Shown here: one piece after another, positions 42,911 to 52,877 of the stretch
Numbering within the stretch: the first letter of the stretch is position 1
How the letters are laid out: every line of letters begins with the position of its first letter
Assembly (NCBI GenBank): GCA_024347015.1
Contig: AP024890.1
Span: 744,001-808,000, forward strand
From: Vibrio pectenicida
GTDB taxonomy: Bacteria; Pseudomonadota; Gammaproteobacteria; Enterobacterales; Vibrionaceae
Reading direction: 5' to 3'
DNA length: 64,000 nt
Made by a program: the position numbers and the translations under genes
The notes under the pieces: generated by a model
What the model was told of the DNA's origin: nothing
Database searches by the model: none
The model's input: only the letters and a program-made list of their open reading frames with translations

Positions 42911-45085
42911 CTATTGGCAGTGTGCTTCGCCTATATTTAACCACACATCTGATGATGCATTTGGCTCATTACCTTGTGTCCACCACTTAGCTTGCCAACG
43001 TGAGCCATTATGATCCACTTCGTCACCTCCGTTATAAATACCTGCTGCTGTCCAAGGAAGTTCAACCTCAGAAGTAAGGGTCCAAGACTGTGTAGCAGGC
43101 GTCGGCTCATCTTTGTTCCACCACTTTGCTGTATAGACCAGACCGTTATGGTTGACTGTTTCGGTTGTGTAAACTTGCCCGCTCACCCATGCTGGAACAT
43201 TGTCAGCCTCAGGGTCAGTTTGAGAACATGAACCACCACCTCCTGTGTTGCCATCTTCAGATGCTTGGTTTTTGACAACGATGGTATCAGTATTTTCTAA
43301 ACCTTCAGGATCTGTCACGGTAAGGCTAAATGTATAGGACGTATCTTCTTCAACTTCAGGGGCAACAAATGAAGGTGTAGCGAGATTAGCTCCTGTTAAA
43401 CTAACTTCAGAACCGTTAATTTGAACCCAAGCATAAGATAGTGCTTTACCTTCAGGATCATAAGAAGCTGAACCACTCAAGTGTACGGTGACCTCACCCT
43501 CGACTTCCTTATCTTTACCTGCATTCGCAACGGGAGCAAGGTTAGGGCCGGGGTTGACAGAGTCATCCGTAATGCCGGTTAGTGCTTTACAAGCTTCTTC
43601 AGATAATGTTGTCTCATTTTTATCGATGAAACCACAAGCCTTAACAATATTAGTCATGTCTAGAGTTGTATTTACAACACGATACCCCAATCCTTCACGC
43701 GCTGCATTGATATGATAGCCAGGATCATGATCAACCATCCAATTGAAAATACCGCCGAGATTGCGATTTTTAGCGTAAGCGGCTTTAGCATAAACACTTC
43801 TAGGTGTATCGATACTTAGAAATTGATTAGTCACTTTATTAAATAAAAAGTCAGCGTTTGTATCGATATCTGTGTAGATTTCATAGCCTTCTAAGCCTTG
43901 ACCACCCATTTGATTAAAGGTCACAAGCTTGTCGGCATAGTCGTACAATTCTGATACACCTGTGTCATAACTCTTATTTGTTGAAGTTCCCGGAGTGAAA
44001 GAACCAATTAGAGGGGAAACACTTTGTAAGTCGACAGCACCAGCATTTCTACTGTAATTAGCATAACCGATTTGAATCGATGTGGATGGTATGCCTAACA
44101 CATCAATCATATAGTCAATGGATTTTTCAGCAGAGTTGAAACTTTCATCATTTTTGAACGCTTCGCCCGAAAGATTAGTATGATGCGCTAGTTTATCTTG
44201 CCACTCTCCCATGAAGTCATAGGTCATTAAATGTACGTAATCTAAACCATTATCGATTAATGCTTTAATGTTAGAAGCATCCAACTTACTTGCTGGCGCA
44301 CCGGCTGCGATTGCAATCTTCTTCTCTGGTATTCCGGCGGCGACTAAAGCAGCTCGAAGTTCCTTTATGAGAAGAGTATAGTTTTCCCCATCCTGCTCTG
44401 ACCATGAGTTACCACTTGCACCGCCACCACCAGGGTATTCCCAGTCGATATCAATTTGGTCAAACATCGGGTATAAAGTAAACCATTGGATAGCGCTATC
44501 TATGAATACCTTTCGTGATTGTGGTGAGCTTGCCATACGAGAAAACGGCTCAGAAAGTGACCATCCGCCAACGCTAAAAGCTAGCTCTAGATTAGGGTCT
44601 TCTTTTTTCATATCTCGCAGTACGCCGATTAAGCCACCTGCATATTTTTGTCCAGTTTCAAAACTAGCGGGACCTTGTAACTCACTATTCCAATGCCCGT
44701 TACCACCACCATAATCAGCTTGATAGTCAGAATTGGGGTCAGTAAAGACAATTGTATAGTCAGGATAATTATTTCGAGCACAAATGCTGGCCACTGATGT
44801 CACAGCAGATGTGATAGCTGGGTCACCAACTTTAGATCCACAAATACCCATAAATGAATAAACTAATTTGTCGTATTTCCCTTTTATGTCGTTAATATTA
44901 AAGCCACGCTCATAGACTCCCCAGTTTGATAGGTAACCAGCGACGGGAACTAAGGCATCATTACGTTCGTAGGTATTAAATACTTTTTCTGCATCGCTCC
45001 ATCTAGGGCTGGTAAATGCTGAAGTACTCATAGAACTGAGAGCAATTAGAACGGCTAAACTTGATAACTTGATAGGTGTCTTCAT
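42911..45085 (-). CDS. Secreted GH18 chitinase with two chitin-binding domains
   Basis: A secreted endochitinase, 724 residues. A signal peptide covers 1-23 (ends SMSTSAF). The GH18 barrel covers about 40-490, with the catalytic motif DQIDIDWEYPGG: Asp209, Asp212, Asp214 and the acid Glu216. A PKD-like beta domain at about 515-605 (PVANAGKDKEVEGEVTVHLSG) follows, then a Gly/Ser linker and two type-3 chitin-binding modules (CBM5/12) at about 630-672 (VPAWVSGQVYTTETVNHNG, YTAKWW) and 675-722 (WTAAGIYNGGDEVDHNG, WQAKWW). Such multi-domain chitinases let vibrios use crustacean chitin and are usually induced by chitin oligosaccharides. The 590 bp upstream is empty and AT-rich and would carry the regulated promoter. 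Confidence 0.96.
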   Translation of the reverse strand: MKTPIKLSSLAVLIALSSMSTSAFTSPRWSDAEKVFNTYERNDALVPVAGYLSNWGVYERGFNINDIKGKYDKLVYSFMGICGSKVGDPAITSAVTSVASICARNNYPDYTIVFTDPNSDYQADYGGGNGHWNSELQGPASFETGQKYAGGLIGVLRDMKKEDPNLELAFSVGGWSLSEPFSRMASSPQSRKVFIDSAIQWFTLYPMFDQIDIDWEYPGGGGASGNSWSEQDGENYTLLIKELRAALVAAGIPEKKIAIAAGAPASKLDASNIKALIDNGLDYVHLMTYDFMGEWQDKLAHHTNLSGEAFKNDESFNSAEKSIDYMIDVLGIPSTSIQIGYANYSRNAGAVDLQSVSPLIGSFTPGTSTNKSYDTGVSELYDYADKLVTFNQMGGQGLEGYEIYTDIDTNADFLFNKVTNQFLSIDTPRSVYAKAAYAKNRNLGGIFNWMVDHDPGYHINAAREGLGYRVVNTTLDMTNIVKACGFIDKNETTLSEEACKALTGITDDSVNPGPNLAPVANAGKDKEVEGEVTVHLSGSASYDPEGKALSYAWVQINGSEVSLTGANLATPSFVAPEVEEDTSYTFSLTVTDPEGLENTDTIVVKNQASEDGNTGGGGSCSQTDPEADNVPAWVSGQVYTTETVNHNGLVYTAKWWNKDEPTPATQSWTLTSEVELPWTAAGIYNGGDEVDHNGSRWQAKWWTQGNEPNASSDVWLNIGEAHCQ

Positions 45086-45676
45086 CTTACTATTCTCATT
45101 AGTGATTCAACGCTAGTTATGTAGTGAAAAAGCTTTCAATTATGACTAGACAATTAATTTAATATTCATAAAACTAATTAATTTACTCCATTAATCAGAA
45201 TATGGACTGGCCTACATACTATGTATTAATAACTCCGATTAGCAGGCATTTAAAATTTAGCTTTTATTTTAATTAATGAGAAAAGGTTAGGTTTAACTAT
45301 GCGAGCTGCCTATGTTTTATACTATTTTTCATTATTTTTTAGAGGAAAATTTAACTATTTTATGATTGGCTAATAATAGAGTTAAAACTTTAAATAACGT
45401 TATTATCGTCATTATAAATATATGTTCAAGTTGACAAATTAAACAATTAAAATAAATAGGTATAATATCACGTATTTCATTTGTTATTTAAATGGGTTAT
45501 TTTTTGTGTAAATAAAATTCAAAATTAGTTATTAAGTAGCTGTATTAATTTTTTCCATTGATATTTATTATGCTTTTGTCTCATGTTTTTCTTATCTGAA
45601 AGAATAATTTTGAATAGTAGTCTATAATTAAATTTTCAAAAATTAACTTAGAAATTACTATGTTGTTTAGCCTAAA
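45086..45676. other. AT-rich intergenic region between chitinase and binding-protein genes
   Basis: About 590 bp between divergent starts, noticeably richer in A and T than its neighbours. It should hold the promoters of both flanking genes. I see no convincing hairpin, repeat or gene. A 24-codon frame at 45299 is AT-driven and not credible. Confidence 0.5.
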
Positions 45677-46417
45677 ATGTTACGTTTTTTTCTTGTAAAC
45701 ATACTGATTTTTTCACACTTGTCTTGGGCGAAAATTCCAAGAGTTATCCATCTTACTAATGGGGAGTGGCCTCCTTATCTGTCTAAAAGCTTACCTAATG
45801 GTGGACCATCCTCTCAAGTGATTGTTGAGGCATTTAGGCTTCAAGGTATAGAGGTAATATGGGGATGGTACCCTTGGGCACGTTCATACATATTGGCAAA
45901 GGAGGGTGAGTATGATGGCACTGTGATTTGGTCTGTTAACGAGGAGCGTAAGGAGTATTTCTTATACACGGTTCCAGTACTAGAAGAGAAACGGGTGTTA
46001 TTTCATCTTGTTACTAAACCTATCGAATGGAGAACAATGAATGACCTCAGTAAATATGAGATAGGCGCGACAGTTGGTTACCAGTATTCAAAAGATTTTC
46101 AGGAAGCTGAAGCGCAAGGTATTCTTAAGGTGCGTCGAATAGCAAAAGAAAGTAATAACTTCAAAATGTTAATCGCAAATCGTGTGGATCTTGTTATTGC
46201 TACTTATAGAGTGGGTTACGCGCTTATTGCTTCAAAGTTATCAGAAAATGAAGGCAATATGATTACCCATAATAATAGGTATGTTGACATTCAACATTGG
46301 AGTGTATTAATTTCTAAAAAAAACCAATATGGTGATTATTTTATCGAACAGTTTAATTATGGATTTAAGAAATTAGTCGAATCTGGAAGATACGATGAAA
46401 TTATGAAAAATAGATAA
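45677..46417 (+). CDS. Periplasmic substrate-binding protein (bacterial SBP family 3)
   Basis: A 246-residue exported protein of the amino-acid-type solute-binding family. A signal peptide covers about 1-18 (ends LSWAK). The mature part has the two-lobe pattern: VIHLTNGEWPPYLSKSLPNGGPSS, then EVIWGWYPWARSYILAKEGEYDGTV, and in lobe two ATVGYQYSKDF and LVIATYRVGYA. There are no transporter genes beside it, so it may be an orphan binding protein or act with a sensor. The many aromatic residues near the presumed pocket (WPPY, GWYPWAR) are typical of a Vibrio subgroup with unknown ligand. Confidence 0.88.
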   Translation: MLRFFLVNILIFSHLSWAKIPRVIHLTNGEWPPYLSKSLPNGGPSSQVIVEAFRLQGIEVIWGWYPWARSYILAKEGEYDGTVIWSVNEERKEYFLYTVPVLEEKRVLFHLVTKPIEWRTMNDLSKYEIGATVGYQYSKDFQEAEAQGILKVRRIAKESNNFKMLIANRVDLVIATYRVGYALIASKLSENEGNMITHNNRYVDIQHWSVLISKKNQYGDYFIEQFNYGFKKLVESGRYDEIMKNR

Positions 46418-46448
46418 TAATTGGTTTTTTATGTCATGATTATTGTTA

Positions 46449-46482
46449 CCACTTTAGCCTATCAATATTATCAGGCTAAAGT
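46449..46482. terminator. Bidirectional hairpin between binding-protein and ltaE genes
   Basis: CACTTTAGCCT/AGGCTAAAGTG, an 11-bp perfect stem with a 12-nt loop, between two convergent stops. Confidence 0.75.
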
Positions 46483-46507
46483 GTTGCTATTTAATTGTAA
46501 CTATCTA

Positions 46508-47515
46508 TTAAGCTAGATATATTCTAATTTTTTCAACAAGAAAATTTACATCTGCCTCGGATACGTCTTTATGAGTAACAAACCTGATAGGGTTGCCAGG
46601 GCTAATAATAATGCCTTCGTTACTTAATTTCTTAGCGATAGCATGTATATTAATATTGGAATCAATTTTGGCAAAAACTATATTGGTTTGAACAAAATCA
46701 GGATTAACATGAATGCACGGTAGTTCGTTGAGCTTAGTTGCAAGCAGCTTAGCATTAGCATGGTCGGTTTTGAGCTGAGTTACTTGTTCTGTTAAAGCCA
46801 GTTTACCTGCGGCGGCGAGAATACCCGCTTGTCTCATACCACCGCCTACCATCTTACGTAAGCGCCGAGCCTTGGCGATGAAGTCCTTACTACCCAAAAG
46901 CAATGAACCTATAGGCGCAGAAAGCCCTTTTGATAGACAAACGGTCATCGAGTCGAAGTGTTTCGCTATTTCTATAATATCAATATCAAGCGCGACGGCC
47001 GCATTATAGGCTCGGGCACCATCTAGGTGAAGCGCCAGCTCGTGTTGGTCACAAAACTCACGTGCTTTGGCCAAATAGCTTAGTGGTAATACTTTACCAT
47101 TGATGGTGTTTTCGATACTGAGTAACTTAGTCCGAGCAAAATGGCTGTCATTAGGCTTAATAGCTGCCCTAAGTTTATCGAAATCAAGAGTACCATCTGG
47201 ATTGTTCTCTACGGGTTGAGGTTGAATTGACCCCAATACCGCCGCACCACCTGCTTCATATTTGTAGTTATGGGCTTGTTGGCCGCACAAGTATTCATCG
47301 CCTCTTTCACAGTGTGCCATTAAACCCAGTAAGTTAGCCTGCGTGCCTGATGTCGTAAAAAGGGCAGCCTCAAAGCCATGCCTTTCTGCGGCCCATACTT
47401 CTAAATCGTTGACAGTCGGGTCGTCACCATAGACATCATCGCCCACAGGAGCATTAGCTATTGCTCGTCGCATTGCCGGGGTAGGTTGAGTAACGGTATC
47501 CGAGCGGAAATCCAT
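46508..47515 (-). CDS. ltaE: Low-specificity L-threonine aldolase
   Basis: A PLP enzyme cleaving threonine or allo-threonine to glycine and acetaldehyde, 335 residues. The start at 47515 has AGGAG at eight bases; ATG 47521 would be only two bases away from it. MDFRSDTVTQPTPAMR and GDDVYGDDPTVNDLE are family signatures, HLDGARAYNAAV carries the cofactor Asp, and the PLP lysine is in SKGLSAPIGSLL. It follows a Nudix gene by 11 bp and is likely cotranscribed with it. It gives the organism a second threonine-to-glycine route besides kbl-tdh. Confidence 0.95.
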   Translation of the reverse strand: MDFRSDTVTQPTPAMRRAIANAPVGDDVYGDDPTVNDLEVWAAERHGFEAALFTTSGTQANLLGLMAHCERGDEYLCGQQAHNYKYEAGGAAVLGSIQPQPVENNPDGTLDFDKLRAAIKPNDSHFARTKLLSIENTINGKVLPLSYLAKAREFCDQHELALHLDGARAYNAAVALDIDIIEIAKHFDSMTVCLSKGLSAPIGSLLLGSKDFIAKARRLRKMVGGGMRQAGILAAAGKLALTEQVTQLKTDHANAKLLATKLNELPCIHVNPDFVQTNIVFAKIDSNINIHAIAKKLSNEGIIISPGNPIRFVTHKDVSEADVNFLVEKIRIYLA

Positions 47516-47526
47516 GTGCATAACTC

Positions 47527-48051
47527 CTATATATATTCACATAATTTAGCCTTACTTAAACATGCGATGGTTTTAGCATCTGTAATTTCCCCATCGATAA
47601 TCTTTTGCTCGATCTCTGCAAAAGGAAAACACACGACCTCTATAACTTCATCATCGTCACACATAAGCTGCTGAACCTCTGACAAACCTTTGGCAATGAA
47701 TAAATGTTGGATTTCATCGCAAAAGCCTGGCAAAGGTGTTACTTGTCCCAGAGATATCATAGTTTCAGCATGGTAACCAGTCTCTTCTGCTAATTCTCTT
47801 ACTGCACAAAGTTCAACAGGTTCATTTTTTTCAACCGTACCTGCTGGCAACTCAAGTAGCCACTTTCTGACAGAAGGACGATATTGATTGACGAGCATAA
47901 TGTTACCGTTGGGTAAGATTGGCAGTATAACGGCAGCGCCTGGGTGAGAAATCGTGGTATGGGTTATAACTTTACCGCTAGGTAACGTTGTCTTTAGTTC
48001 TTGGAGGGAAATTCCCTTCCAAGTGTGGAGAATTTTCAAAGCTGAGTCCAT
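47527..48051 (-). CDS. Nudix hydrolase (ADP-ribose pyrophosphatase-like)
   Basis: A 174-residue Nudix protein. The full Nudix box runs from Gly71 to Tyr93 (GTVEKNEPVELCAVRELAEE then TGY), fitting G-x5-E-x7-R-E-x-x-E-E-x-G. The preceding NQYRPSVRKWLLELPAGTV is the ADP-ribose pyrophosphatase-type block, so a nucleoside diphosphate sugar such as ADP-ribose is the likely substrate. The box is at the family's usual place. First gene of a two-gene unit with ltaE; no strong ribosome binding site. Confidence 0.93.
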   Translation of the reverse strand: MDSALKILHTWKGISLQELKTTLPSGKVITHTTISHPGAAVILPILPNGNIMLVNQYRPSVRKWLLELPAGTVEKNEPVELCAVRELAEETGYHAETMISLGQVTPLPGFCDEIQHLFIAKGLSEVQQLMCDDDEVIEVVCFPFAEIEQKIIDGEITDAKTIACLSKAKLCEYI

Positions 48052-48323
48052 ATTATTTATAAGTTAGTTATTAATTGAGATGTGACGATAATTAAGACCA
48101 TCATCTCTTTAAAAAAGTTATTAGACATTATGTCTCAAACCTTAGACACTGTTACAGTGATTTGTGTCCCAAATTTGGAATCATAGTTTTCAAAGTGTTA
48201 CATGGAAAATGCTTCTGACCAAAAGGCCGATCAAAATAAAAAAATCCACTTGTAACAGGGTGATAACAAATGTATAAAGCTAAGCATGTTGAAAATGCTA
48301 GTTAAAATTCAGAGGAGCACACT

Positions 48324-49982
48324 ATGATGAGCCCTACTAGAGTGTCCCACTCGCAAAAAGCCTTGCTCTCTGAACGAATTACCAAACTCGCTCAAGCTCT
48401 ATCTGATGGTGTATACGAACGCGAGGACACAATTAAAATGTGCCTACTCGCTGCACTGGCTGGTGAGAGTGTTTTCTTGCTAGGTCCTCCAGGTATTGCT
48501 AAAAGTTTAATTGCCAAAAGGCTTATCCAAGCATTCGATAATGCATCGTATTTTGATTATTTAATGACCCGTTTTTCGACTCCTGAAGAAGTATTTGGGC
48601 CACTTAGTATTCAAGAGCTAAAGGACAATGGCCGCTATGTTCGTTTAACAGAAGGTTACTTACCTACCGCTGAGGTCGTTTTTCTCGATGAAATATGGAA
48701 AGCTGGTCCAGCGATACTTAATACTCTACTGACTGTTGTGAATGAAAAGACTTTCAAAAATGGTAGTGATATAGCAAAAGTTCCCATGCGTTTATTAGTA
48801 TCAGCATCCAATGAATTACCGGATGAAGATAGTGGTTTAGAAGCCTTGTATGACCGGATGCTAGTTCGGGTTTTTGTTAATCGAATACAAAACAAACAAA
48901 ACTTCAAATCTTTGCTGACTGTTGGTACTAAACAGGAAGCGAGCATACCTGAAGGTTTAGCTATTACAGAGCAAGAATATCATCAGTGGCAATCTGAGCT
49001 TGAAGAGTTAGAGCTGAGTGATGCTACATTTGAAAAGCTGTATACGTTAAAAGAGATGTTAGAAGAGACTGCCACACAAGATAAGGTAACTGACGAAGCA
49101 GAGATGTATGTTTCTGATAGGCGTTGGAAAAAAGCCGTTAAATTACTAAAAGCCAGTGCATTTTTTAATGGGCGGGATGAAGTCAATCCGTTAGATTTAT
49201 TATTGCTACAGGATTGCTTATGGAATAGTCCTGAATCGCGTGAAGTAGTGCAAAGCGTAATAAAACAGTTTGCCCTGACGTATGCTTTTGATCAGCAGGA
49301 TGTTGAGCAGCAGATTAATTTGTGTAGAGATGAATTAACTGAAGTTCAAGACGAGCTAGAATCTGAGTTTGGAATGATACTCTCAGTTGAGTCAACAACA
49401 GGACTGTTGAAAAAACAAATACATAGCTATAAGGTTACAGACGCCAACTTATACAAAGTTGGCAATTCGGCAGGCTTGGTAAAGTTGGTCTTACTACAGA
49501 GTAATTTATCGGTTTCGGAGTCTGAAAAAGGTGACAGTCGCTGGGTCTATGTGCCAAAAACTGAACTAGAAAAGATTATTAAAGAAGGGCATGGTGATGT
49601 CTACGGTTATGTAAATAAAAATACCAATCTATGCAGAATTCGATTCGATATAGATGCTGCAAACAAGCTAGTCATTAAAGATATCGCAAATCGTGCTGTA
49701 CTTGTGTCAGTAGTTACTAATAAAGGACTAGAAGACATATTGTATAAAGGTTGGTTAAACAAATCTGAGCAGGCATTGGAGAAGCTTACACAAGCTGAGC
49801 ACCATCTACTTAAAGTACGCTCCAATTTCCATGGCGCATTACCGCATAGTTTTATTGATCAAGATATTCCAATAGCTATGGAAGCAAGCCTGCAGAACAT
49901 TCAGCAAGTACTAGAATCGACGAAAACTGAATGCGAGCGGACAGTGCTACGTTTCAGACAACTGAATCAATTCTTTTTATGA
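48324..49982 (+). CDS. ravA: MoxR-type AAA+ ATPase RavA
   Basis: A hexameric AAA+ ATPase of 552 residues. Walker A is GPPGIAKS (54-61) and Walker B VVFLDEIWK (118-126). A helical lid follows, and then the C-terminal half with a small beta domain (about 390-460) that marks RavA among MoxR ATPases. In E. coli it works with ViaA, binds the lysine decarboxylase LdcI and affects respiratory complexes and aminoglycoside entry. GAGGAGCACACT precedes the two ATG codons. viaA follows after 11 bp. Confidence 0.95.
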   Translation: MMSPTRVSHSQKALLSERITKLAQALSDGVYEREDTIKMCLLAALAGESVFLLGPPGIAKSLIAKRLIQAFDNASYFDYLMTRFSTPEEVFGPLSIQELKDNGRYVRLTEGYLPTAEVVFLDEIWKAGPAILNTLLTVVNEKTFKNGSDIAKVPMRLLVSASNELPDEDSGLEALYDRMLVRVFVNRIQNKQNFKSLLTVGTKQEASIPEGLAITEQEYHQWQSELEELELSDATFEKLYTLKEMLEETATQDKVTDEAEMYVSDRRWKKAVKLLKASAFFNGRDEVNPLDLLLLQDCLWNSPESREVVQSVIKQFALTYAFDQQDVEQQINLCRDELTEVQDELESEFGMILSVESTTGLLKKQIHSYKVTDANLYKVGNSAGLVKLVLLQSNLSVSESEKGDSRWVYVPKTELEKIIKEGHGDVYGYVNKNTNLCRIRFDIDAANKLVIKDIANRAVLVSVVTNKGLEDILYKGWLNKSEQALEKLTQAEHHLLKVRSNFHGALPHSFIDQDIPIAMEASLQNIQQVLESTKTECERTVLRFRQLNQFFL

Positions 49983-49993
49983 GAGCGTTTTAG

Positions 49994-51439
49994 ATGTTGG
50001 GTGCAGATGGTTTAAATTTAGCCTTAATGATTGCTGATTCAGGAATTATTGATACTGCAGTGAACGATTTACTGGCACGATCTCAAGTGATGACGTTAAC
50101 AGAAAATAGGGGGGTGAGAACAAAAGTCAAAAATCACCTCTTGAAATGGCGAGGCAACGTTAAAAAACGCATCACTAATGTTTGCGAGACCGAGAGGTTC
50201 CAACAAGAGATAGCTTTATATCAGGAAGTCATTTATTGGGACGAAAAGAGGTTTTTTAAAAAAATTCCCGATGTCATTAAACAGCTTGAGTGGCACTCAG
50301 CTTTTTATCTCAAAGCGCGTCGGTTAATTGAGAAGAATAAGGGTATCTACAACCCCATGTTTCCGCATTACTTTTGTGAACAATGGTATCAAAGCCTGTC
50401 AGATGCAATTCGTCAGGCCCAAGTTTCAGAACTGGAGGTTAGCAAAGAAAAAGTGCTTAAAGACCTTTATCAGCGGATGGAAACCATGAAAAGCATGGAC
50501 GGGGTTACTGAAGAAGGCGATGAAAATACTCTTGGTCGACTCTGGGATATGGCGGCGGCTAAATTAAGTAAAACAGATTTATCTGCCATGAAGCGTCATG
50601 CGGAGTTTTTGAAAAAAAATCACGCCTTACAAGAGATTGCTCAGCAGCTAGGGCGTATGGCTCATGAGGTTAATGATCCTAACCTCAATCGAGCACCTAC
50701 CGATGACATTCAGATGGTTGAGGAAAAGTCTGATGAAGCAACAGATGATATCGTCGGTATCCATGAAAGCGATGATTTGAACAAGCTTTTACCCAATGAA
50801 GCTCTATTTTTGGCTTACCCTGAACTGGAAGTCGTTTTCTACAAGCACTTAGTCGATAAGCGATTAATGAATTATAGAATGCAGGGTAAATCACGTACTT
50901 TGCGTAAAGTTAAAGCTCATCGGCCTGATAACAAGAAAGCAGATGTGGAAAAAGGCCCATTTATTGTGTGTGTTGATTCTTCTGGTTCAATGAGTGGTTT
51001 TCCTGAGCAATGTGCCAAAGCAATTTCATATGCTCTTATGCAAATTGCCCTAGCAGAAGATCGAGATTGCTTTGTGATTCTATTTTCCACTGAGCAAATC
51101 ACTTATCAGCTTACTCGTCAAGATGGCCTAAGAGAAGCGAGTGATTTTTTAACATACAGTTTCCACGGCGGTACGGACTTAGAGCCTGTACTTATGAAGT
51201 CGATTGATTTGATGCACGGGGAAAGATACAAAAATGCTGATATGGTTGTGATTTCAGATTTTATTGCACCAAAACAATCTGTAGAGCTTGAGCAGCATGT
51301 GGTTCAATTGAAAAAAAATCATAATCGTTTTCACGCTATATGCCTTTCCAAATATGGTAATCCTGAGCTAATGTCCTTATTTGATCACTGCTGGTCTTAT
51401 CACCCTAATTGGGTTGGTCGAATTATTAAAAAATGGTGA
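49994..51439 (+). CDS. viaA: VWA-domain protein ViaA, partner of RavA
   Basis: A 481-residue cytosolic protein. About 1-300 is a helical domain of unknown fold. From about 320 a von Willebrand A domain contains the metal site FIVCVDSSGSMSGF (Asp328-x-Ser-x-Ser) and the conserved Thr in HGGTDLEP. VWA proteins paired with MoxR ATPases help assemble or insert cofactors in partner complexes. The start lies 11 bp after ravA, so the two are co-expressed. It converges with emrD 14 bp away. Confidence 0.95.
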   Translation: MLGADGLNLALMIADSGIIDTAVNDLLARSQVMTLTENRGVRTKVKNHLLKWRGNVKKRITNVCETERFQQEIALYQEVIYWDEKRFFKKIPDVIKQLEWHSAFYLKARRLIEKNKGIYNPMFPHYFCEQWYQSLSDAIRQAQVSELEVSKEKVLKDLYQRMETMKSMDGVTEEGDENTLGRLWDMAAAKLSKTDLSAMKRHAEFLKKNHALQEIAQQLGRMAHEVNDPNLNRAPTDDIQMVEEKSDEATDDIVGIHESDDLNKLLPNEALFLAYPELEVVFYKHLVDKRLMNYRMQGKSRTLRKVKAHRPDNKKADVEKGPFIVCVDSSGSMSGFPEQCAKAISYALMQIALAEDRDCFVILFSTEQITYQLTRQDGLREASDFLTYSFHGGTDLEPVLMKSIDLMHGERYKNADMVVISDFIAPKQSVELEQHVVQLKKNHNRFHAICLSKYGNPELMSLFDHCWSYHPNWVGRIIKKW

Positions 51440-51453
51440 GCAATTTTTATAGC

Positions 51454-52659
51454 TTAAGCGGTGAGTGGGCTCTGATTGGATGGGTTTTGACTTTGGTAGC
51501 CACGGAGTAGTCCAAATATAGCCAAAAGCGACATCAAAAGCATTAGAAAGCCTAGTGGCATCTGGTCAGGGGACGGGATTACTGATGCGAACAAAGTTGC
51601 TAGACCAGCACCGAGGTTTTGAATACCTCCCAAGAGAGCTCCCGCTGTTCCTGCATGATAAGGGAAAGGAGAAAGAGCGCCAGTGGTCGCTGCTGGGAAA
51701 AGAATACCAGCTCCGAGGAAATAGATGGTAGCGCCGCCAACAAGTGTTACTGCATCAGTTAGCCCCATTAGTCCGGGAATTAGAACCACGAGTGAACCCA
51801 CTACAATAGCAACCAATCCCATTTTTAATGCGGACTTCTCATTTTTTTTGCTCGTGATCACGCTAGATAGTGCCGCTCCGACGAGATATCCCGGAATTGG
51901 AATAACAAATAACATGCTCACTGATGTCGCAGGAAGTTTTAGCACGCCACCTAAAAGGACCCCAGCGGCAGCTTCAAATATAGCGACACCGGAAAATGTT
52001 GCGACCAAGCAAAGTAAGTAACCCTGGAATTTTTTGTTAGACAGGACGTAGCTGTAGCTATGTAGAACTGCATCACGACGGCGTCTAGCTGCGGGAAGTG
52101 TTTCGTCGAAGCGAGTCAATGTAGTAATCACCACTGCAATACTAAATAAGGATAAAAACAGGTAGCTTGATCGCCAGCCGAAGCTTTCAGTTAAATACCC
52201 TCCTAACACAGGTGCTAATAGAGGAGAAAAAATGATACACATGCTTATTAGGCTGTTGACTTTATGAAGGTCAGAACCAGAAAACACATCACGTGAAAGC
52301 GTTCTACACATTGCCCCACCGCTACCAATTCCTATTCCCTGAATAAAGCTACCTACCAAAAAAAATTCAAAATTATGAGAGAATAAAGCGAGGGTACTGC
52401 CGATTATATAGATACATAATCCAACTATTATTATTGGTTTACGACCAAAGCGATCGGAAAGTGGGCCATAAGCAAATTGTGACAAACCATAGGGAATAAG
52501 GTAGCAGGCCATGACGGCTTGTAGCGCTGCTGGAGAGACAAGAAACTCATCGGCCATATAGCCAATTGATGGCACAAACATTGTTTGTGTCATTTGGCCA
52601 ACCGCGGCTAAAAGCGCGGTAAATAAAATAAGTTTAATAACTTTAGGTGATGCGTGCAT
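51454..52659 (-). CDS. emrD: MFS multidrug efflux transporter, EmrD type
   Basis: An inner-membrane proton-drug antiporter with twelve hydrophobic segments over 401 residues. It follows E. coli EmrD through most of its length: AAVGQMTQTMFVPSIGYMA at the first helix, GPLSDRFGRKPIIIVG as the A-motif between helices 2 and 3, then GIGIGSGGAMCRTLSRDV, and the closing AGTAGALLGGIQNLGAGLA. EmrD homologues export hydrophobic compounds. No regulator gene is adjacent. Confidence 0.88.
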   Translation of the reverse strand: MHASPKVIKLILFTALLAAVGQMTQTMFVPSIGYMADEFLVSPAALQAVMACYLIPYGLSQFAYGPLSDRFGRKPIIIVGLCIYIIGSTLALFSHNFEFFLVGSFIQGIGIGSGGAMCRTLSRDVFSGSDLHKVNSLISMCIIFSPLLAPVLGGYLTESFGWRSSYLFLSLFSIAVVITTLTRFDETLPAARRRRDAVLHSYSYVLSNKKFQGYLLCLVATFSGVAIFEAAAGVLLGGVLKLPATSVSMLFVIPIPGYLVGAALSSVITSKKNEKSALKMGLVAIVVGSLVVLIPGLMGLTDAVTLVGGATIYFLGAGILFPAATTGALSPFPYHAGTAGALLGGIQNLGAGLATLFASVIPSPDQMPLGFLMLLMSLLAIFGLLRGYQSQNPSNQSPLTA

Positions 52660-52877
52660 TTCAACTAACCAGGATACTCATAAGTAAATGACACAATTGA
52701 ACTTTATGGCTAATCCCTATATAAATGTTGATTCTAAGGGATGCTTTTGCGAAGAATGTTAGAGGTAATATGGCTAATTTGCAATCAAATATGTGATCAC
52801 AAGCAAGAAAAAATTCAATCAATTAGATTAGAAAAAATAATGATTAAGCTTGATTGATAAGAGTCCCACAAACAATT

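Noticed and set aside
45299..45373. 24-codon frame in the chitinase upstream region
   Set aside because: Produced by AT-rich sequence; no support beyond a start and a stop codon.
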